Below, one piece after another: positions 12,801 through 25,236 of a stretch of 64,000 bases of DNA. The stretch covers positions 1,196,339-1,260,338 of the forward strand of contig VWZF01006750.1 of NCBI GenBank assembly GCA_013396755.1. Reading direction: 5' to 3'. A program made the position numbers and the translations under genes. Source of the stretch: Sclerurus mexicanus (taxonomy: Eukaryota; Chordata; Aves; Passeriformes; Furnariidae). Under the pieces are notes generated by a model. The model had not been told where the DNA came from and did no database searches. It was given only the letters and a program-made list of their open reading frames with translations. Numbering within the stretch: position 1 is the stretch's first letter; each line of letters opens with the position of its first letter.

Positions 12801-13794
12801 CAGCATATTTTGGAATATGAGCTGGATTTTATTTTGATTGGTTATTTCTACAACAATACCAGTCCATGATTAGGCTGAAATCCTACTTGCTAACATATTT
12901 AGTTAAAATTGTTAAGTTAGTTTAAAAGTGACCATTCTGCATAAAGATAAAGCATGCAATCCCAAAGTCGATAGAGTTTGACTTGTAGGTTCATTTTTAT
13001 TCATGACCACATGCAGGAAAGGAAAAAAAACCCAACACATGGTTCAAGAAGAATCTGTAACACCAAAAAAATGCTTTCACCTTATATATACTCTGTATAA
13101 ATCAGATTTTGTTGCAATAGATAATATATAATTTGTAATATGTTTTTCAACTGATGAAATCAGGCAAAAAATTTTTTTCTTTCTTTACAGATGAATAATT
13201 TTTATTCAATAAATATATCTCCTGATAATTGAATTTTCTTGTTAAATCTGTTTTAGCATTCCAACATTAATAATATAGAGGTGATATAAGGCAAAGACAA
13301 AGACAGGAGTAAAAAATAAAGAGCGATTGTGCCTGGAAAAAATTTGGAAGAGGAAAAGCATTTTCTTTTTTGATCCCTACTGCATACAGGGAAACAGAAC
13401 TTTACAAGTAAAATATTCCTGGTCTGAGAAAAAAGGATTCAAAAAAGGAAATATCTACACTCATAAACAGTTTCTTCCTTAACTATGAAAAAGTTGCAAG
13501 ATCTTGAATGTGAGCTAACTGATTATATCAGAAAGAATAAAACCAAGAATGCAAGCTCTGAGATCATAACTCTGGCATGTAAGGACGGAAGAAATAATTA
13601 GGATGCCCTTAGGAATAAAAATGGTCAGAAGAAATTAAGACAGAATCTAAAAAGAGAGTTCAGAGAAAAGGGTGTAAATCCAGAGCTGCTACAGATCCTT
13701 GCTGTATTGCTAGGAGATGACCATTAAGTTTCATTGGAGAACTATGTGAGGGAAAAATTCTGCTTTTCCAACAAATTTAAGTAATTCTTAATTA
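9881..13794. other. Unique AT-rich non-coding DNA
   Basis: I see no repeat family, RNA gene or exon here. Frames such as 11148-11447 and 11671-11889 are open by chance and unrecognised. Confidence 0.6.
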
Positions 13795-13938
13795 ACACAA
13801 TAAAAAACCCCAACAAACAGAAAACCCCCAACCAAACAAATAACAAATCCCAAAGAAATCCACCACACCTCCCTCCATGCCCCGCCCCCCCCAAAAAAAA
13901 CCCCAAACCCAAACAAACAAAGAAAAAACACCCCCCCA
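13795..13938. repeat. A/C-rich low-complexity tract
   Basis: A stretch built almost only from A and C, with CAAA/CCAAA motifs, a run of eight C's next to eight A's in the middle and a run of seven C's near the end. The complementary strand is G/T-rich. This is simple-sequence expansion, not a gene. Confidence 0.85.
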
Positions 13939-16544
13939 GGAAGTAATGCAGAAGATGGAATCTAAAAGTCTAGGTTCTGTAAAATAAATTTGTATGAAAT
14001 AGTTATACAGGTAGAGAAAAATTATAAGGCAGAGCTTGTAAAAAAGAGGTCTTAATTACTTCTGTGGTTCGTAAATAAAGAAGTTGTACCCCACACAAAG
14101 TTTAGAATATTAAACAGTAACACAGATGGAGATCATAAAGCCTGTGAATGTATAAATGGTGGGATCACATTCTGCACTGGCTTGAGTAAATAGAGTGATG
14201 CATGCATAAGAGAGAGCTTAGAGCCAAGATCCAATTTATAAGTACCAGCTCCAGAAGTAACACAGACATGGTTTTAGAAAAAATGCCACCCAGAAGCTGT
14301 GGAATGATAAATGATGGAATGTGAGGATAAGGGGCTACTACAGAGGTGAATGCTTTATCAGAACAGAGATGTAGGTGCTTTGAGCAGAGTTTACAGAAAC
14401 AAAAAAATTTTCCCAGGACCATGGTGGAATAAGCCTTTTCTGGATAGCTGAAACAAAACCACAAACAAAAAAAAAAATAAACAAAAAAGTATGAGAGAAT
14501 CCAGAAAGAGATTAAGATAGGAATAAATATGATTTAATTTATTGTTAGAAGAACAACTGACAACAAAAGGTAAAAACCCCATATCTCATTCATAGGCCTT
14601 TTTAATTTCCTTTTGTTAGCAGTGGGTCTTAGCTAGAAACAGTGTTTTGGATTTTCTCTGCAGGTAGAGCTTCGGTGGGAGAGACTGTTATGCTATGAGA
14701 AAGCTTGTAGAGAGGCTAATGAACCTCTAAGTGCTAAATAAAAATAAATATATAATAAAAAAGATCACATTTACTGGAATACCTACCTTGTTCCAAGAGC
14801 TGACATTTTTATGTAGAACTGCTCACATTTGTGAAAAATACGTTGCCAAAGTGTTCTTTCCATGTTCAGCAATATGGAGCTTTTTACAATTTCAAAGAAT
14901 TAACTTTTTCTTTCCTGTCAGAAATAACTGGTCACTCACAAAAAAAATTTCTAAAGTTCAAGAGAGGTATTTCATATTACAAACTGATGTATCATCATCT
15001 TGTACAGTGAAGACAAAATTAAAAGTATTACGTGCTAAAGAAAGAAGAATAGTAACATAACCTCACACTAATTATCAGCCTTGGCTTTATGGTTTATACC
15101 ATGAGATGTTTTGTATTTTTAAATTTTATAAACCACTATTAGGGTCAGTTTTTAAACAAGGATATGATGTCAAAAATGTATTCTCACCACTGCCCATGGT
15201 TTCATCTTTAAGCTCAAGCAACTTCTACAGATCATCAGCCTGTACCATCCAAGCTGATGCAAAAATTCCTGTGTGCTTATGCGGTAACGGAGTTTGTTTT
15301 TATACGTGAACAAGTCAATAGCTCTAACAAATGTTACTACCATACTGGGAAGCTGCCATAGAGCATGAATAAAAAACATAGTTATCTTTTAGGACGAGTT
15401 TCAATCTCTCAGCTTTGAAATTCTGCAACTTCCTGTCTCACTTTGCACATAGCAGCTTAAATCTGCAGCATAAACCCTCTAACCATGATCCAATAGAGCA
15501 TTTGTGATCCAAGGTGAGCTCTGCTTCTAAAACTGTCAAGGCATGTCTCCTCCTCTTTCATGCAGAGCTGGAGCTACAGCTTACTGTGTGTTAAGTATTC
15601 CTTGCAGGATCCCTCCATATGAAAAGAAAACCAGATCCTGGCTTTGTGGCTCAAGAAGAATAAAACTCCAGCTAATTCAGTAATTCACATGCATTACTTT
15701 GTGCTATGCTTCCAACCTGTAATTAACTCAGACAACTCAGAAAATTCAAAGCACAACAAGCCCAATCAACACAAGCTATTTACAGCAACACCACAAGGAA
15801 ATTCTGCTGAAGTCATATCCCACGAACTGACATTGATACTGACATTCTAATAGAAGCTGTTTTCACTCATGAATTCTCTCCATGAGAAAAGGATACACCA
15901 GGCAAATGACACAATCCATTGTAAATGCTGTGTGTATCCTCTTTTATTTTTGACTTCTTTCTTTTCAGAGAAATAGAGATTTTTTTCCCTAATTATATCC
16001 TCTTTTCAGAACACTATTAGGCAATTTAAAGACTGTTCTGGAAATCGGGAAGGTTTTCTTTTTGGGGGAAGGGGACAGGAAGCATTTTGCATGCCTCAAG
16101 GACTTAGGCATGAAATACTTAGTGCTTGTTTATGTTTGTTTGGCTCAGGTAAGTAATAATTGAAATTTCTCACCGGCAAAGGCTATTTACTAACTCACAA
16201 AAAGTACACTGATACTTTCATTACATATTTCAACATACTCATATTTTTCCTCTTTATAACCAACATTAATGAGAACACATCCTAACAGTCCTGGAAGGGA
16301 GGGCCAAACCTGCATGTGTGAAGAAGAGCTGCTCTCCTGTCATTCCCATTGACTAATTCCAGTTTAGCTGCAGTAGACTCTTACTGAAACTAGTCACAAG
16401 ATCAGCGTGGGGGTGCCAGACCTGCCATTCTCTTCACTATATGCACTTTTATGAACCCTCCTAACTTTGAGTTAATCAAGAGCAGTACAAGCACTGTACA
16501 AATGTAAAGGTAATTGAGAAGGTAGTTTTCATGTAAAGCAAATT
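13939..16544. other. Unique non-coding DNA
   Basis: No gene or interspersed repeat recognised. The frame at 14731-15060 (109 codons) and the overlapping minus frames at 14165-14582 have no familiar domain. Confidence 0.6.
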
Positions 16545-16634
16545 AATGGTAATTAATTAAGCACACTAATAAAAATAATTCAGCATATTAATAAAAATTA
16601 TAACAATACTATTAAAATAGTAATTAATTAAGCA
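16545..16634. repeat. Local direct repeat flanking AT-rich spacer
   Basis: The 15-mer gtaattaattaagca occurs at 16549-16563 and again at 16620-16634, with near matches on both sides (aat-g/a before, c/a-ac after). The second copy ends about 13 bp before the 5' boundary of the CR1 element at 16647. It may be a small segmental duplication or insertion-associated rearrangement. Confidence 0.6.
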
Positions 16635-16646
16635 AACAGATAATAG

Positions 16647-17418
16647 CAAGTTGGAGAGATGGGCAGAGAAGAACATTCTGAAATTCAACAAGGGTGAATG
16701 CAGGGTCATGCATGTGGGGAGGAATAGTCCCAGGCTACAGGGACTGTACAGGTTGGGAGCCAACCTGCTGGAAAGCAGGTCTGCAGAGAAGGACCTGAGG
16801 GTCCTGGTGGACAACAAACTATCCATGAGCTAGCAGTGTGCCCTGATGGCCAATAAGGCCAAAGGTGTCCTGGGGTGCATTAAAAAGGGCATTGCCAGAA
16901 GGTCAAGGGAGGTGACCCTGCCCCTCTACTGAGCCCTGGTGAGGCCACCTCTGGAGTACTGTGTCCAGTTCTGGGCTCCTCAGTGTAAGAGAGACACGGA
17001 GCTCCTGGAACAGGTTCAGCAGAAGCTACTAAATTGATCAAGGGACTGGAGTATCTTATGAGGAAAGGCTGATGGATCTGGGCCTGTTCCACCTTGAGAT
17101 GACTGGAAGAGGACCTCATTAACGTATATATATTGTCTGAGGGGGGAATGCCAAGAGGATGCCAATAAGACAAAAGCCAACGGGCAGATATTGATGCATG
17201 GGAAATTCCACCTGTACAAGAGGAAGAACTTCTTTACTGTGCAGGTGACTGACCACTGGAACAGATTGCCCAGGGAGGTTGTGGAGTCTCCCTCCCCAGA
17301 GATATTCAAGAGCCATCTGGATGCATTCTGGTGCAATGCACTCTACTGGAGCAGGGAGGTTGGACCAGGTGACCCACTGTGGTCCCTTCCTATTTGACCC
17401 ATTCTGTCAATCTATGAA
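16647..17418 (+). mobile_element. CR1 LINE, 5'-truncated, decayed ORF2 C-terminus plus 3' UTR
   Basis: Translated from 16651, the sequence gives the C-terminal part of CR1 ORF2, downstream of the catalytic reverse-transcriptase core: W-A-E-(K)-N, L-K-F-N-K-G-E-C, a Y-R-L-G-A block, A-E-K-D-L-R-V-L-V-D-N-K-L, then L-G-C-I-K-K and P-L-E-Y-C-V-Q-F-W-A-P further on. The frame is broken by TAG at 16831-16833 (likely from CAG), TGA at 16930-16932, a frameshift near 17030 and a small internal deletion near 17140-17190. It resumes with K-N-F-F and N-R-L-P-R-E-V-V-E-S-P from 17191. The 3' end has the usual gtcccttcc phrase and degenerate attctgtc/aatctatg repeats, with no poly(A). The copy cannot encode an active enzyme. 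Confidence 0.95.
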
Positions 17419-17778
17419 TACAGAACAAAAATAAAAGCAGAATACAATGAAAACACAGCAGAACAGTCCTTTTGACACTGAACAGGGCATTTTTGATAAC
17501 TGCTTTTTTAATAGTAATAATAAAGAGTTACTGCAAATTAAATATTTTTCAGGAATCTACTTCTACATTCAGATATCTTTTCTCTGGAAATTAAAGCACT
17601 GGTATTTTTCTCTATGAAACTGAATAAACAACAAGAGGTGAAATTCACAGAAGAAAATATGTAACGACTATAACAAACAGTGCCTAATAATTTCATTTTA
17701 TCGGAATAACACCTTTTGAATGAATGGTTTCGGATACACACTGAAAAATGAGCCTTTGCAGGCTTAATTTTCTAAGTT
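17419..17778. other. Unique AT-rich non-coding DNA
   Basis: Nothing recognised between the CR1 3' end and the A-rich tract. Confidence 0.6.
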
Positions 17779-17866
17779 AAAAAAAACAAACAAACCACAA
17801 AACAAAAGAAAACCAAAGTAAACAAAAAAACAAACACACAAAACCCAATCAAACAAAAACCAACCA
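17779..17866. repeat. A-rich (CAAA/CCAAA) low-complexity tract
   Basis: A run of A and C with only a few G/T bases and repeated CAAA units, similar in style to the tract at 13795-13938. It has no LINE or SINE body attached on either side that I can recognise. Confidence 0.8.
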
Positions 17867-20800
17867 GCTCATGCTAAGAAGATCAGTCTTATTCCGGAAG
17901 CTGTGTTAGATTGGATTACATTATTTGTGTAACACTTGTAAATCTTACAGAGTTTTGATATATGAAGGTTTTGCCTAAAGGAGAAAAGTCTAATAAGGTA
18001 AAAAATGCTTGAGTGGAGGAGAAGGTAAGTGGTAATGAGTACAGCAAAAGTTGAAGCACAAGAATAATTGTCATTATTGTAATCAAAATTAGAAATATTT
18101 TACAGGATAACTAAGGAAAAAAGTTGCAATGAAAAGAGGAGATATTTTAAAGTAGTAAGAAACAGATTCTGTGTAATAAAAGTAAGTTGCTACTCTCATT
18201 CATTAATTCAGAATGTCTTGGAGAACATAAAGTTTGAAAAGAAAGGATTAGAAATATGTAAGAGATTCCAGTGTAATTGCTTAGTGGCCAGAAGACCAAA
18301 AATTATTTGAGAAAAGTTCAACTGCTAGACCCAAAATGTAGCAACTCTGCCTGTTTAGAAAGCACTTTGAAGATTTTTTGGGTAAGACCTGCGTCAAGAC
18401 AAGCTCTAAGCTACATTTTTAAAATCTGGAATTGAGAACCTAGAGCATTTGGCTTGCACAATTATATCAAGTTTTGAGTTGCTCCTAAATGAACAAAAAG
18501 AGTTAAACAAAAGGCTTTCATCTGGACCTTCCTAAGATTTAAGATCTTTCTCCTGTAGTTTGAAAATTGATTTAAACATGATAATTCTCTCTTGCACCGA
18601 GTCAAAGAGGGTTTTTCATATCAGAAATTTTTATTAAGTATGCATTAGGGGGCAGATGTCTGTGAAAAAAAACATTGTTCTCATCCTGTAAATAAGGCAA
18701 GGAACAGCAATTTTCAAAACCAGCAATCAGAACTAGAGATTTGAGGTCAACCATAAGGCACCAGCACCACCAATTAGATTTTCAGTAGGCAGGCAGGCCC
18801 ACAGAAATTCATGAGGTGTTCCCATCCAGACACTCAAAGTCAGATACGTGGACACATCTGCAGATCTGATGCTCTGTGTAACTTTTTAATTTGACCCCCA
18901 TAGCTAAGTTTTCAAAGCAGTGAGCATTTAGCAGAATCTTCTGGTTCTGCTGAGGACACAACACACTTTGTGCATAAAGTCACCTGTTTAGAAATTTGCA
19001 GCAGGATTCAGATTGTATGCCTTTGGCTAAAAAGTATGCCTCTTGCTCTGCATATGTTCACCTCTGCCCAGTTTCTGCTGCTGCCTATAAGTGTTAAAAT
19101 ATTATTACAGTTATTCCTTGCTTTCCATTTCTTTGTTTTCTGCTTCTGACTTTTTCTGTTCCAGTGTAGCTCCCTATGTCTCCTTTGTTTAGAATATCAT
19201 GTAGCCACTTAAGTTCAGCAGTGCTTCACACTTCAGTGAGTTTTTAAAAGAAAAATAATTCCTGAAGTGAATTTTCATATGAAGGCTTTTGTTTTCAACC
19301 TACTTGGTACCTAATGGTGTGATTAAGAATTCCTATTTTTGTTTCTTCTCAGTGCAAGTAGTCTATACTCTTTTATCTGATAATTATTTTCCATCTTGTT
19401 GCAGTCTAATTTTGCACTCCAGTGTGTGTGTGTGCATATTATGAGATACCCAGACTCGAGATTCTTTGCCCTCTTTCCTGAAAGACTGTGTGCAGTATGA
19501 TGCCATACTCTTTACATCTGGGTCACTGCCTTACGCAGTTGTGATTTTAGCTTTGATTTGTAAATCTGAGAATGCACCTCCACATCTTAGTTGAACTCAT
19601 CGTTGTGCCTGAATTCTGAGTTTGGGGCTACAAAAATATTATTTTTCAACAATGTACAAATCTTTCTTGTGTCCAGGATGGCTCAATTTAAAACCCATAG
19701 TTTTGCTCTTATCTTCAATGAACTGTATTAGCAATCTACTAGTCCGGGCAAGTTCTCAGTCTTTCTGCACTGGACTGCCATATTTCTCATTGTTCACTTA
19801 TATCCTTAAATCAATATATTCTTCAAATATCGAAGGGTGAAAACATGGTAAGTGCCTTCTGGCTTTTGTTTATGTTTTTAAACAGAAACAGAAAAAGTTG
19901 TGGGTATAGCTGTGTAAAGATATAAGGAGAAAGTAATCAAATTATTAATAATGGCCTACTTCTGGCTGCATATGCTCACATGCTGTACATAATATGTGTT
20001 TCAGGGCAGAATGGGGTGCAGTCTTAATATCTGATTTAATGCCCAGAAGCAATGAGTGGATTCTACACGCTTTAGAAGCAGATTTCACCAGCCTATAGGG
20101 TTCCTATGATAATACAGGTCCAGATAACATCTAAGTGATTTATGGGTTTCTTGTAACAAACACATGACATTCCCGGGGGACAGTGCACACAAAGCCAGAT
20201 TCTCATCTGATGCCACTTAATAGGGCTTTCATGAAGTCAAGTGAGCACATTTTGGGGAATACAAAATACTAGAGTTCTCAGCTCTGCTAACAGACCTGGC
20301 TTTCATTACCAAATATCAAATTCTGCAGGGTGTATATGATTTTTTGCAAGCTTGTATAGTTCGTCTGAATGAGAGGTGTTGCATAACCAGGAAAGCAACC
20401 TACACAGCTGTGAACCTCTAAATATATAACACCCTCAGTGTTGTACTCCTTCATTTCCATATCACACAAAGATAAGTACATTAGCACGGTGTATAATAAC
20501 ACCAGCAGAAGGTATGTAACAGTCAGTCAAAGTGACTTTGTGCAATATGTTTCCCATTCCACACAGCATGGCGTAATTAAATACAAAGATAATTTCACAG
20601 TCAACAGCATATATTGTAGCATCCCTAGGCATCACTGATACTTAAAAAATGTGCTATAAATGTTATTTGACCCACTCTAAAGGATACAACACAACATAAT
20701 TACACTCTCAGTAATAATAATATATCTTGGTCATATTAGAGGTACTACTGAAAAGTAAGATAAACCACAGAAAACTACAAAACTGTAAAAGACTGCAGAC

Positions 20801-22056
20801 CTTCTTACCACATTCAAAGTTAACATGTTTAATTAATACTTCCAGTGGATTCAAAAGAAGAAAATAGAAATACTTAAATCCCCTCCCCTTTTTTTTGATG
20901 AAATAACTGAGGAAGTGATTACTTTTTTTATTTCTGTGATTTAACTGTGATTTTCTGATTATGCTCCGTTCAGTTTATCTGTTAGGTCATGAATAGACCA
21001 TTATAAGAGCAAAGCTCTAGAGCTGGTTGAGATATAAAGCTACAGAGAACTGTCTCCTTTATATAACTTTATCTCACAGCCTATAAATTTAGCCTTTGTG
21101 GGTGTAATCCAGAGTATGCCAAGTTAAACAGCTTCCACTGTTTTCAAAAGTCTTTGACTCAAGCCTTAAATCAGACACCAAATTTGTTTTGATAGAGAGT
21201 GACAAGTCCATTTTAGAGAGGATTTAGAAATCTGGTTTCTTTTACCTGAAATAAATTCAGTAGATACCTAATTCTTTCAAAGAAAAATGACACTAATAAT
21301 GATGATTTCAGGTTGTCTCAGAGTCCTGTTTCAGCTATTGAAAATTTTGTATCGTAACACATTAGTTACATTTAGTACAGAATGAGAACCTTCAAATTGC
21401 AAAGTTTTTTCCAAATGAAAGCATGCATTTCAGCTTAAACATAAGTCCCTTTTCTTTCGAGTTTTGTTCCAAAGGTCAGCTCTGAAATGTGATGATTATT
21501 AGCAATATGTGATTTTAGAAGAGATGATGTTCTCATAACACTCAGACTGTGGTGTGCTATGATTGAAGAAAATGAATTCCATTGTTTTTCCTTTTGTCAT
21601 CCAATTTATGTATATTTAAAAAAAATTAAAAATATCTGCTATCAGAAACAAATATATTATTTAGTATTTTAAAAGTAAAACTTCTATATTAAAGAGTAAA
21701 ACTTTTTTCTTACCAGGACTAGGTGAATTTCTGGAGCAGCATCTAGAAGAAGCACAACTGAGAACAGGTTTTCCCAGCCATTTCTATCTTGCCTTAAGGT
21801 CAACAGCCATCTGGTCTGATTCACACTGCCTCCCTCTCTTTCACATTTGAGACTCAACCACTTGGCCACTTGTGGTTCTGAACAAAGCTGATGGTTGAAT
21901 TACAGAAAATGTGGATGATGTTCCTAATAACCATTTTAGTATTCCAGTTACTAGGCAGATATCTTCCTGACATGTTTAATGTCATAAAGTTGCCCACAAA
22001 TTCATTAAAGGATCATGGTAAATGAATAATGAAAAATTATTTCACCATGTGAAAAT
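17867..22056. other. Unique non-coding DNA
   Basis: No gene or clear repeat. A short TG run occurs near 19423-19434. The frames at 19622-19840, 20287-20502 and 20438-20638 are unrecognised. Confidence 0.6.
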
Positions 22057-22160
22057 GGCACATGGTGTGACTCTTGGGGATGTCCTGTGCAGGGCTATGA
22101 GCTGGATTCAAGGGTCCCTGTGGGTCCATTCCTTCTCAGCATATTCTGTGATTCTGTGAA
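22057..22160 (+). mobile_element. CR1 LINE 3' end fragment
   Basis: Only the last 100 bp or so of a CR1 copy remain: 'cacatggtgtgactcttgg', 'tcctgtgcagggc', 'gagctgga', a 'tgggtcc' phrase and the terminal agcatattctgtgattctgtga. The same wording occurs in the longer copy at 48621-48926, so both belong to one CR1 subfamily. Such extreme 5' truncation is usual for CR1. Confidence 0.9.
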
Positions 22161-25100
22161 TAATTGCTTCACTTTCAGAATGTACTGCAAAATGCTAAAC
22201 CTGAGTACTGAATACAAGTAACAGTCTTACACTTTAGTAAGAACTGCTGAGAGATGTTTGGTCTTGAATCCTATGTGTCTTCTCTTCTTCCATTTTTACC
22301 ACATAGACAAATACATGTATATATAATATATATTTTGACAGTTTCCTTCCATGCACATGCAAAATGTGCTATATAGTCTACATTACAAGAAGAAAATTTG
22401 TACTTAATCTTCTTACTTTGTTAGCAGTACAAATATTGAGACCTCTGAAGACATATTTTATGAAGAAAAGGCAAATGTCACAGTGATGAAGTATGCACTG
22501 TATACCCTACAAAGTGTGTAAGTGTATTTTTCTGAAGATGTTTTCCAATTTATGAAATACGGCCTTACACAGCAATGTGCAATGCTGTCGAGAGGAAAGA
22601 AAAGCTATAGAGAACATTGTACATCACTGTGTAGGGTTGTCTTCAAGGACAGTTTTGTTCACCTCATGTCTTTTTTCTCTGACTCTCTCTGTGGCTTTCA
22701 TCGAGGTATTTTCTTTCCCAGAAAATTGGTGCTGAGGGATGAAAGTGAAAAGTGTTTCTTAGGTTTGTTTTGGCCACGTATTTGGAGGGTATATTATAGT
22801 TTGTTTACCCACTTAGGGTTCTTTATTTCTTGCTGATGATTTTTGCCAACTTGCTCCTTTGTCTTCCCCTTTCCTTTCAACTTTCCAATTGATGTGTGGT
22901 TGGTGGAAAAGAAAGAAGAAAGGATGTAGATTGGGTAACAGCCTCAGATTTAGGAAACCACTGTCCAGGTCGTATGACCAGCTTCTGCATGACTTTGAAC
23001 AACCAACGCACACCCCAAGTAACCTGAATAGCTAACACTGCTGTCCTCTGGGGGCAGCTGTGTCTCAGGTTAGCAAACTGATAAATTAGGTCTTTCTTTG
23101 GGTGAAGAAAATCTGTAAAATACTTAGATCTTGTAATAATAGAGCATTATAAATAAAGTGCTTTTGCGAAATTTGATTAATTTCTTTTTGACAGAGAGAC
23201 AGAGCTACAGTGAGCTACAGTCAAGCACTGAATTTCCACACGCCTCAAGGATGATTGCGTCTAAAAAGTTAATGTCAAGTCCAAAGCCACTTTAAAGTCT
23301 TTATTTTGTTGAGACTTCTTGATATCAGATTAACCATTGTTGAATAATGAGCAGAACTGTGAAATTTGATATTAGGAGATACATATATATATTTGCATAT
23401 ATAGAAAAGTTGTAAATGTATCAATTCAGATGCATATTCTCTTGTCTTTGGTATCCCTCAAGGACCTTACGCTACAGTTACACTATTCTAGATCAAGTGA
23501 AAAACTGGATCCTTCTAATTATTGAACCCCAGGAAGTCAAGAGGAATCAAATCAATTACACAGAAAATATCTCTGTACAATTCAAGATTCAGTGGATGAA
23601 AATGTAACCACCTCTGTCTAAGGGGTTAGTATGCAAATTCATTTACATTCCCAACTAAACTTGCTAAATGAACACCCTTCTTCCTGTCTTAGGTGTTTAA
23701 AAAGCTGAGTGATTTTTTTAAAAAAAACTGTCACTTGTAAACTGTAAATCATCAATTAAAACAAGTTGTACTGGCTCTGATGCCTTCTGATATTTATACT
23801 CAGTAAATGAAAAACACCCCTTTTGAGAATCATTGTTATTTTCATCACAAATTATTATCATGAAGTTAGATGAAAAAAAAAAGAAGAAAATCTGCAGCAT
23901 ATTCTGTAGTTCTGTGAGATGTCCAAAATGTTGCGTTTTGTTTTTTCTTGGCTTTTTTTTCTTTTGTCAGTAGGGACAATTTCTCTCACATGCTTAATCT
24001 CAATCTTCTAAACAGAAGGCAGATAATTTATCTAAAAGGCTAAAAAGTCTTTGATTAATAACCATGGGAATTTCAGGTATTAAAATCACCCCCAAGTGAC
24101 CCCATATTGTTCCATGAATCTATTAGAAACTTGTTCTGAATTACAAAGCAAAATTAATTAAAAAGTATAAGGAATACAGAACTCAAATAAAGTATGCTCC
24201 CCTGAGTTCACATGAAGATCTATATGCATGCAAAATATCATAAAAAGAGATTTAATTTCCAGTGTAATTCTATTCCTCAACAACAAGAAGAATACAAGAA
24301 CAGCAATTTTTGTATTTTTTTCATTACTATTGAGTTCTCCATAGCAATCCTTCCCATTACAATGACTCTTGCATTAATATCAGAGAAAGAGGGATTAGAG
24401 AGAAGAGACAAATGTAGTTTAGGTAGTTGGAATTGTGATAATTGGTGAATCCCACCTGGTTTGGTTGAATAGAACAGTAATCTGTAATGTTCTTGTCTTG
24501 ACTTCAATGGATGAGGGAAACTTTCAATGAGGTGTAAGAAGCTTTACAAAGACTTTTTGCAAATTTTACTTATGTGTGTCTTGTCCTAATTTTATCAATA
24601 TTTTGCTTATGTTTGTTCTTCCCAGCCTGTTCACTTTTCAATAGATCATGACCATTTTTTCAAATGTTTTAGGTCTTTGGGAAATTAGCTAGGTGCCACA
24701 AATGCACTTGTGTTCCTCATCTCCTGTGCCTCATGCTTCAACATTATACAGGTGTGGTTCTCAGCCCTGTTCATTTTCAGGAGTCTGCAATCAAGATACC
24801 TACAATGTTTGCTTTGGGCTTTGTAGTTTTGTTTGCTTAGGGTCTTGTTAAAAATGGCAGACAGGGTGATATCTGCCTTGTGAACATCTTTGGAAATCCT
24901 GGACAGACACCCATCAGCCAAATCACTTCTCTTTGTGAGTTGTTGTGATGGTCTTACTAGGGAAAGACCTTGTTTAATCCACCCCACTGAGGCATTTCCA
25001 TGTGTGAGTCTTTCAGTGCTGTCCTGCACAGAAGGTAGCATCTTGATTCTTGGTCATTAAAGCCTAAATGTGGTTGAAGCTATTCAAATACTAAAGAGCA

Positions 25101-25236
25101 CCAGCAAATTATTAGCTTGAGCAAAATTATTGCTATAAGCAAAAAAATGCATCCATTATTTGCAGACATGTTTGAAACGCAAATACAAATCACCTGAAAA
25201 AATAGAGCTGCAGTATTTCTGATGTAGTGTAAAAAG
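22161..25236. other. Unique non-coding DNA
   Basis: Nothing coding is recognised. At about 23900-23925 a 25-bp CR1-tail-like phrase (agcatattctgtagttctg) is too short to call confidently. A 10-bp tandem (gagctacagt twice) lies at 23202-23221. The source copy of the 29-bp duplication lies at 24026-24054. Confidence 0.6.
24026..24054 (+). repeat. 29-bp exact direct repeat, upstream copy
   Basis: This 29-mer, beginning atttatctaaaagg and ending agtctttga, is repeated base for base at 25500-25528 in the same orientation. Here it sits in unique sequence. Bases immediately outside differ (a versus t before, t versus g after). Confidence 0.9.

Noticed and set aside
23900..23925. CR1-tail-like agcatattctgtagttctg
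   Set aside because: Only about 25 bp match and no upstream CR1 wording is present, so it cannot be separated from chance.
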